The position numbers and the translations under genes are program-made. 64,000 bases of DNA from Pseudonocardia autotrophica (GTDB taxonomy: Bacteria > Actinomycetota > Actinomycetes > Mycobacteriales > Pseudonocardiaceae): assembly GCF_000717175.1 (NCBI RefSeq), contig NZ_JNYD01000024.1, forward strand, positions 1 through 64,000. The letters run 5' to 3'. The notes under the pieces were generated by a model. It was not told where the DNA came from, did not search any database, and was given only the letters and a program-made list of their open reading frames with translations. Shown here in pieces: positions 60,471 through 64,000 of the stretch; the stretch's first letter is position 1, and every line of letters begins with the position of its first letter.

Positions 60471-61226
60471 GTGGACCGACAGGCGAGCGGAGCGTTGGTC
60501 CCGGACGTCACCCTCGACCGGACGAGTCCCGTGCCGCTCTACTACCAGGTCGCGACGAGGCTGCAGCAGCAGATCGAGGAGGGTGACATCCCCGTCGGCT
60601 CCCGGCTGGAGAACGAGGTCGAGCTCGCCGACCGGCTCGGGGTCTCCCGGCCGACGATGCGCCGCGCCATCTCCTACCTGGTCGAACGCGGGATGCTCGT
60701 GCGCAAGCGCGGCGTGGGCACCCAGGTCGTGCACCCCAAGGTCCGCCGCCCCGTCGAGCTGTCGAGCCTGTACGACGACCTGCTCAAGAGCGGGCAGGCG
60801 CCGCGCACGGAGATCCGGGAGTTCGAGGTGCGGCCCGCCCCGGACCAGATCGCCGAGGCCCTCGGGATCCCGTTCGGCGCCGAGGTCACCTGGATCGAGC
60901 GGCTGCGCTTCGCCGGCGACGAGCCGTTGGCGCTCATGCACAACGCCGTACCCGTCGACGTGATCCGGCTGCGCCGGGAGGACCTGGAGCGCAACGGGCT
61001 GTACGACCTGCTGCGCGCCGCCGGGCACGTCCCGCGCATGGCCAACCAGGTCGTCGGCGCGCGGGTGGCGAGCGCGGGGGAGGCGCGGATCCTCGACGAG
61101 GCCCGCGGCGCGCCGCTGCTCACCATGACCCGCACCGCCTGGGACGCCGCGGGCAAGGCCGTCGAGTACGGCTCGCACCTCTACCGCGCCAGCCGCTACT
61201 CGTTCGAGCTCAACCTCACCAGCTGA
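60471..61226 (+). CDS. GntR-family (HutC subfamily) repressor, probable inositol/cyclitol regulator
   Basis: 251 aa from the GTG at 60471; a TTG at 60441 is in frame but lies inside the operator. The N-terminal winged helix reads VPLYYQVATRLQQQIEEGDI, ENEVELADRLGVSRPTMRRA and YLVERGMLVRKRGVGTQVV. The C-terminal UTRA ligand domain (about 95-245) includes EVTWIERLRFAGDEPLALMH and LLTMTRTAWDAAGKAVEYGS. It is divergent from a six-gene operon for transport and oxidation of a cyclitol-like compound, the arrangement found for IolR-type regulators in actinobacteria. The inducer is probably a catabolic intermediate. Confidence 0.9.
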   Translation: MDRQASGALVPDVTLDRTSPVPLYYQVATRLQQQIEEGDIPVGSRLENEVELADRLGVSRPTMRRAISYLVERGMLVRKRGVGTQVVHPKVRRPVELSSLYDDLLKSGQAPRTEIREFEVRPAPDQIAEALGIPFGAEVTWIERLRFAGDEPLALMHNAVPVDVIRLRREDLERNGLYDLLRAAGHVPRMANQVVGARVASAGEARILDEARGAPLLTMTRTAWDAAGKAVEYGSHLYRASRYSFELNLTS

Positions 61227-61242
61227 CGCGGGAAGGTTGAAT

Positions 61243-61260
61243 GCGCAACGAGCGTTGCGC
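61243..61260. repeat. inverted repeat between the GntR gene and the monooxygenase gene
   Basis: GCGCAAC (61243-61249) and GTTGCGC (61254-61260) are perfect 7-bp arms around GAGC. The element ends 5 bp before the ATG at 61266 and starts 16 bp after the GntR stop. It could be an operator for the monooxygenase gene or a terminator of the GntR gene; the absence of a T-run and the overlap with the ribosome-binding region favour a regulatory site. Confidence 0.5.
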
Positions 61261-61265
61261 GGGGC

Positions 61266-62318
61266 ATGACGACGAAGATCGGGTTCCTGTCCTTCGGGCA
61301 CTGGCAGGACGCACCCGGGTCGCGGACCCGGTCGGCCGCCGACGCCCTGCTCCAGTCGATCGAGCTCGCCCAGGCGGCCGAGAACCTCGGCGTCGACGGC
61401 GCGTACGTGCGCGTCCACCACTTCGAGCGGCAGCTGGCCTCGCCGTTCCCGCTGCTGTCCGCGATCGCCGCGCGGACGGACCGGATCGAGATCGGCACCG
61501 GCGTGATCGACATGCGGTACGAGAACCCGCTGTACATGGCGGAGGAGGCCGCGGCCACGGACCTGATCAGCGGCGGGCGGCTGCAGCTCGGCGTGAGCCG
61601 GGGGTCGCCCGAGATCGCGCTGAACGGCGCCGAGTCCTTCGGGTACCGGCCGGGCGACGGGCAGACCGCCGCCGACCTCGCCCGCGCGAAGACCGAGCTG
61701 TTCCTCGCCGCGATCGACGGCGCCGCGGTGGCGACCACGGACCCGCAGCGATCCGGGGTGCGGGCCGGGCTGGCGGTCCAGCCGCAGGCGCCGGGCCTGC
61801 GCGAGCGCATCTGGTGGGGCTCCGGCACGCGGGGGACCGCCGTGTGGGCCGCCGGCCGGGGCATGAACCTGCAGAGCTCGACCCTGCTGTCCGAGGACAC
61901 GGGCGAGCCGTTCGACCGGCTGCAGGCCGAGCAGATCCGCGCCTACCGCGCCGCCTGGGCCGAGCACGACCATGGGCACGACCACGGGCGCACGCCGCGG
62001 GTCTCCGTGTCCCGCAGCGTGCTGCCGGTGACCACCGACCTCGACCGCCGGTTCTTCGGGACCCACGGCGAGGGCGACCAGGTGGGCCTGCTCGAGGGCG
62101 TCCGCGCCCGGTTCGGGCGGACCTACGTCGGCGAGCCCGACCGGCTCGCCGCCGAGCTCGCCGCCGACGAGGCGGTCCGCGAGGCCGACACGGTGCTCTT
62201 CACCGTCCCGAACCAGCTGGGCGTGGAGTACAACGCCCACATCCTCGAGACGATCGTGCGGCACGTCGCGCCGGCCATCGGCTGGTCGGGAGCCGCCGTC
62301 GGAGTTCCCCAGAACTGA
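61266..62318 (+). CDS. LLM-class flavin-dependent oxidoreductase
   Basis: 350 aa luciferase-like protein: KIGFLSFGHWQDAPGSRTRS, ENLGVDGAYVRVHHFERQLA, DRIEIGTGVIDMRYENPLYM, GGRLQLGVSRGSPEIALNGA and RERIWWGSGTRGTAVWAAGR. A His-rich loop HDHGHDHGR (about 237-245) may bind metal. It is the fourth flavin monooxygenase of the window but is distinct from the other three. No flavin reductase is adjacent. The ATG start lies directly after the inverted repeat at 61243-61260; no standard Shine-Dalgarno is seen outside that repeat. Confidence 0.87.
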   Translation: MTTKIGFLSFGHWQDAPGSRTRSAADALLQSIELAQAAENLGVDGAYVRVHHFERQLASPFPLLSAIAARTDRIEIGTGVIDMRYENPLYMAEEAAATDLISGGRLQLGVSRGSPEIALNGAESFGYRPGDGQTAADLARAKTELFLAAIDGAAVATTDPQRSGVRAGLAVQPQAPGLRERIWWGSGTRGTAVWAAGRGMNLQSSTLLSEDTGEPFDRLQAEQIRAYRAAWAEHDHGHDHGRTPRVSVSRSVLPVTTDLDRRFFGTHGEGDQVGLLEGVRARFGRTYVGEPDRLAAELAADEAVREADTVLFTVPNQLGVEYNAHILETIVRHVAPAIGWSGAAVGVPQN

Positions 62319-62403
62319 CGATGTGAGCTGGGCCGGAATCCGAAACACGTCCGGGCCCGCCGCCGTTGACACTGCTGGAACGTTCAAGAACACGAGGAGC
62401 GAG

Positions 62404-62577
62404 ATGAGTGAGCGCGTGCGTGCGCGGCTGCGGCTGCTGCACGACGAGTACGTGTCGGCGGTCAACTCCGCCGTCGAGGAGGGTCGCGAGGACCTGGTAG
62501 AGCGGCTGGTCGCCGACTACCCGGACGCCGCGCTGCGGATCATGGCCGAGCACGACGAGGTCCGGCGCGCCGCCTGA
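62404..62577 (+). CDS. small acidic helical protein
   Basis: 57 aa from the ATG at 62404, with GAGGAG about 8 nt upstream, the best ribosome binding site in this part of the window. The sequence (RLRLLHDEYVSAVNSAVEEG, REDLVERLVADYPDAALRIM) is two amphipathic helices rich in Glu, Asp and Arg. Similar short proteins are common in Pseudonocardiaceae-type genomes, with no assigned function. It has no membrane segment or metal-binding pattern. Confidence 0.65.
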   Translation: MSERVRARLRLLHDEYVSAVNSAVEEGREDLVERLVADYPDAALRIMAEHDEVRRAA

Positions 62578-62659
62578 CGCGCCCCGCCCGCCGGTCACGA
62601 TCATGTGACACGCGGTGGTGTGCGCGCGCCGACGGCCCGGTGATGGCAGGCTCCCCGCC

Positions 62660-63481
62660 GTGCCATCACCTGGAGCGGCGCCCGCCCCGACCCTCCGCCC
62701 GCGGAGCGGACGGGTGGCGGCGCTCCTGTGCCTCCCCTTCTGCCTGCTGCTGGCCTGCGCCCAGCCGGGCGTGAACCAGCTGGCCGCGGATCCGGCCGAG
62801 CGCACCGCGACGACCTCCGCGGCGGCGCCACCCCCCACGGTGACCCCCTCGGCCGCGCTGGCCGCCCAGAGCACCCCCCTGCCGACCACACCGAGCCCCA
62901 CCCCGACGACCTCGGCCCTCCCCACGGACGACGTCCAGGCCGGCCTGACGGCGCGGGAGGTGCCCACCGACGGGAGCGGGAACCTCGTCGTGGTGCCGGG
63001 CTCGACGCCTGCGCCGGGACCGGCCCCGGTCCGCACCCTGAGCGTCGCGGTCGAGGCCGGGCTCCCCGTCGAGCCCGGGGAGTTCGCGGGCTTCGTGATG
63101 ACCACCCTGAACGACCCGCGCGGCTGGGGTGCCGGCGGCACCCTCTCCTTCGCGCGCACGGACGGCGAGGCGGCCATCCACCTGGTGCTCGCCACCCCGG
63201 GCACCACGAACCGGCTCTGCGCCCCGCTGGACACGGCGGGCGAGGTGTCCTGCCGCAACCAGGACCTGGTCGTGCTCAACTTCCGGCGCTGGGTGGAGGC
63301 GACCGCGGAGTACGCCGACAACCCGACGGGCTACCGGCAGTACCTGGTCAACCACGAGGTGGGGCACGCCCTGGGCCACGGGCACGTCACCTGCCCCGGG
63401 CCGGGGCTGCCCGCGCCCGTCATGCAGCAGCAGACCCTCGGCCTGCACGGCTGCACCCAGAACAGCTGGCCGAACCCGTGA
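62660..63481 (+). CDS. DUF3152 secreted zinc-metalloprotease-like lipoprotein
   Basis: 273 aa from the GTG at 62660. The N-terminus is Arg-rich and leads into a hydrophobic core ending in a lipobox-like site (CLLLACAQPG), so it is probably a lipoprotein. A Pro/Thr/Ser-rich linker of about 80 residues precedes the DUF3152 domain (about 120-273). VNHEVGHALGHGHVTCPGPG carries the H-E-x2-H-x5-H zincin motif and VMQQQTLGLHGCTQNSWPNP the conserved C-terminal end with the Met-turn. Cysteines could form disulfides outside the cell. Peptidase activity is inferred from the motif only. Confidence 0.88.
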   Translation: MPSPGAAPAPTLRPRSGRVAALLCLPFCLLLACAQPGVNQLAADPAERTATTSAAAPPPTVTPSAALAAQSTPLPTTPSPTPTTSALPTDDVQAGLTAREVPTDGSGNLVVVPGSTPAPGPAPVRTLSVAVEAGLPVEPGEFAGFVMTTLNDPRGWGAGGTLSFARTDGEAAIHLVLATPGTTNRLCAPLDTAGEVSCRNQDLVVLNFRRWVEATAEYADNPTGYRQYLVNHEVGHALGHGHVTCPGPGLPAPVMQQQTLGLHGCTQNSWPNP

Positions 63482-63546
63482 CGGGCCGGCCGGGGTGCGC
63501 GTCCCCCGGCCGGCCCCTCACGCTCCCGCGGTCACGACAGGTGCCG

Positions 63547-64000
63547 TCAGGCCCCCGGGTTCGTCGGGATCCCGTTCGGCGGGACGGGCGTCTCCCCGGC
63601 GGTCTCGTCCTGGATCGGGGCGTCGCCGTTGCTCGTCGTGCGCACCGGCGTGAGTGCCTTCGTGGTCTGGCCGGTGACCTGCACGACCTTCACCCCGGAC
63701 ATCCCGCTGTGCTTGTCCGCGGTGAACCGGTAGGGCGCGGCCCACGGGCCCTGGAACTGCGTGCCGCCCTTCTCGATCGCCTCGACCAGCCCCTGGCGGG
63801 TCGGGTTCGGCCCGGCAGCGAGCATCGCCTGGACGAACGCGTAGCCCTGCGACATGCCGAAGATCCGGAAGTTCGACAGGGCGCCGCCGTCGCCGTGCGC
63901 CTTCCAGATCGCGTCGAACTGCGCGGTCCACGGGTCCGCAGGGTTGTCCGCCCGCGGCAGGTACTCGTCCGTGATGATCCCGTTGAGCAGCGCGTTGTCG
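63547..64000 (-). CDS. branched-chain amino acid-type ABC substrate-binding protein, C-terminal part
   Basis: The last 150 residues are present; the gene continues beyond the window end. The sequence is a Peripla_BP_6 (LivJ-like) C-terminal lobe: NALLNGIITDEYLPRADNPA, WTAQFDAIWKAHGDGGALSN, GMSQGYAFVQAMLAAGPNPT, RQGLVEAIEKGGTQFQGPWA and a Pro/Gly/Thr-rich tail ending NGIPTNPGA. Such proteins deliver amino acids, amides or aromatic acids to Liv-type ABC transporters. The rest of the transporter should lie just outside. It is convergent with the DUF3152 gene. Confidence 0.88.
   Translation of the reverse strand, partial: DNALLNGIITDEYLPRADNPADPWTAQFDAIWKAHGDGGALSNFRIFGMSQGYAFVQAMLAAGPNPTRQGLVEAIEKGGTQFQGPWAAPYRFTADKHSGMSGVKVVQVTGQTTKALTPVRTTSNGDAPIQDETAGETPVPPNGIPTNPGA

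Overview
The window is very GC-rich, coding-dense DNA with frequent GTG starts, 4-bp ATGA/GTGA gene overlaps and candidate leaderless promoters. Together with the gene families present (PucR-controlled proline catabolism, DUF3152 secreted zincin, Cgl0159-type aldolase, SARP-type regulator, partner-switching phosphatases), this points to a free-living actinomycete, most likely Pseudonocardiaceae or a close relative. No rRNA, tRNA, phage, insertion sequence, cas gene or replication origin was seen.

Layout. 1-109: tail of an acyl-CoA dehydrogenase. 215-4055: proline to glutamate pathway (pruA, proline dehydrogenase) with a divergent PucR-type regulator. 4191-9612: a five-gene partner-switching cassette (GAF-PP2C phosphatase, STAS-HATPase switch kinase, PAS-GAF-PP2C phosphatase, cobalamin-binding protein carrying the W-x9-EH photoreceptor signature, STAS antagonist), followed by a head-to-head NarL-type histidine kinase and response regulator. 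11656-15798: a membrane-anchored peptidoglycan-binding protein with a repeat tail, an ECF sigma/anti-sigma pair, a DUF2795 protein and deoC. 15888-25915: a catabolic block with an SDR, three luciferase-type flavin monooxygenases, an epoxide-hydrolase-like enzyme, a MarR regulator, an acyl-CoA synthetase and a fused double CoA-transferase. 26055-31337: reductase, zwf, a Nei-type glycosylase with an altered N-terminus and a STAS protein. 31342-34480: a three-gene ACAD-like / PIG-L-methyltransferase / GT2 operon. 34584-41027: two flavoprotein oxidoreductases, an aldo-keto reductase, an orphan OpuAC lipoprotein and a quinone-oxidoreductase-like enzyme. 41098-47360: a SARP-receiver fusion, a hybrid histidine kinase and an NCS1 permease with a C-terminal zinc-ribbon, all on one strand. 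47426-49889: small membrane proteins and an MFS transporter. 49924-60287: cyclitol/sugar catabolism in two operons, one next to a LacI repressor and its operator, the other divergent from a GntR repressor with a perfect operator; it includes a complete sugar ABC transporter. 61266-64000: another flavin monooxygenase, a small acidic protein, a DUF3152 zincin and the 3' part of an ABC binding-protein gene.

The most unusual signals are (i) a 22-bp palindrome repeated three times with exact 19-bp spacers in two convergent intergenic regions 54 kb apart, (ii) the cobalamin photoreceptor-like protein inside a partner-switching operon, and (iii) the SARP-REC / hybrid kinase / zinc-ribbon permease set.
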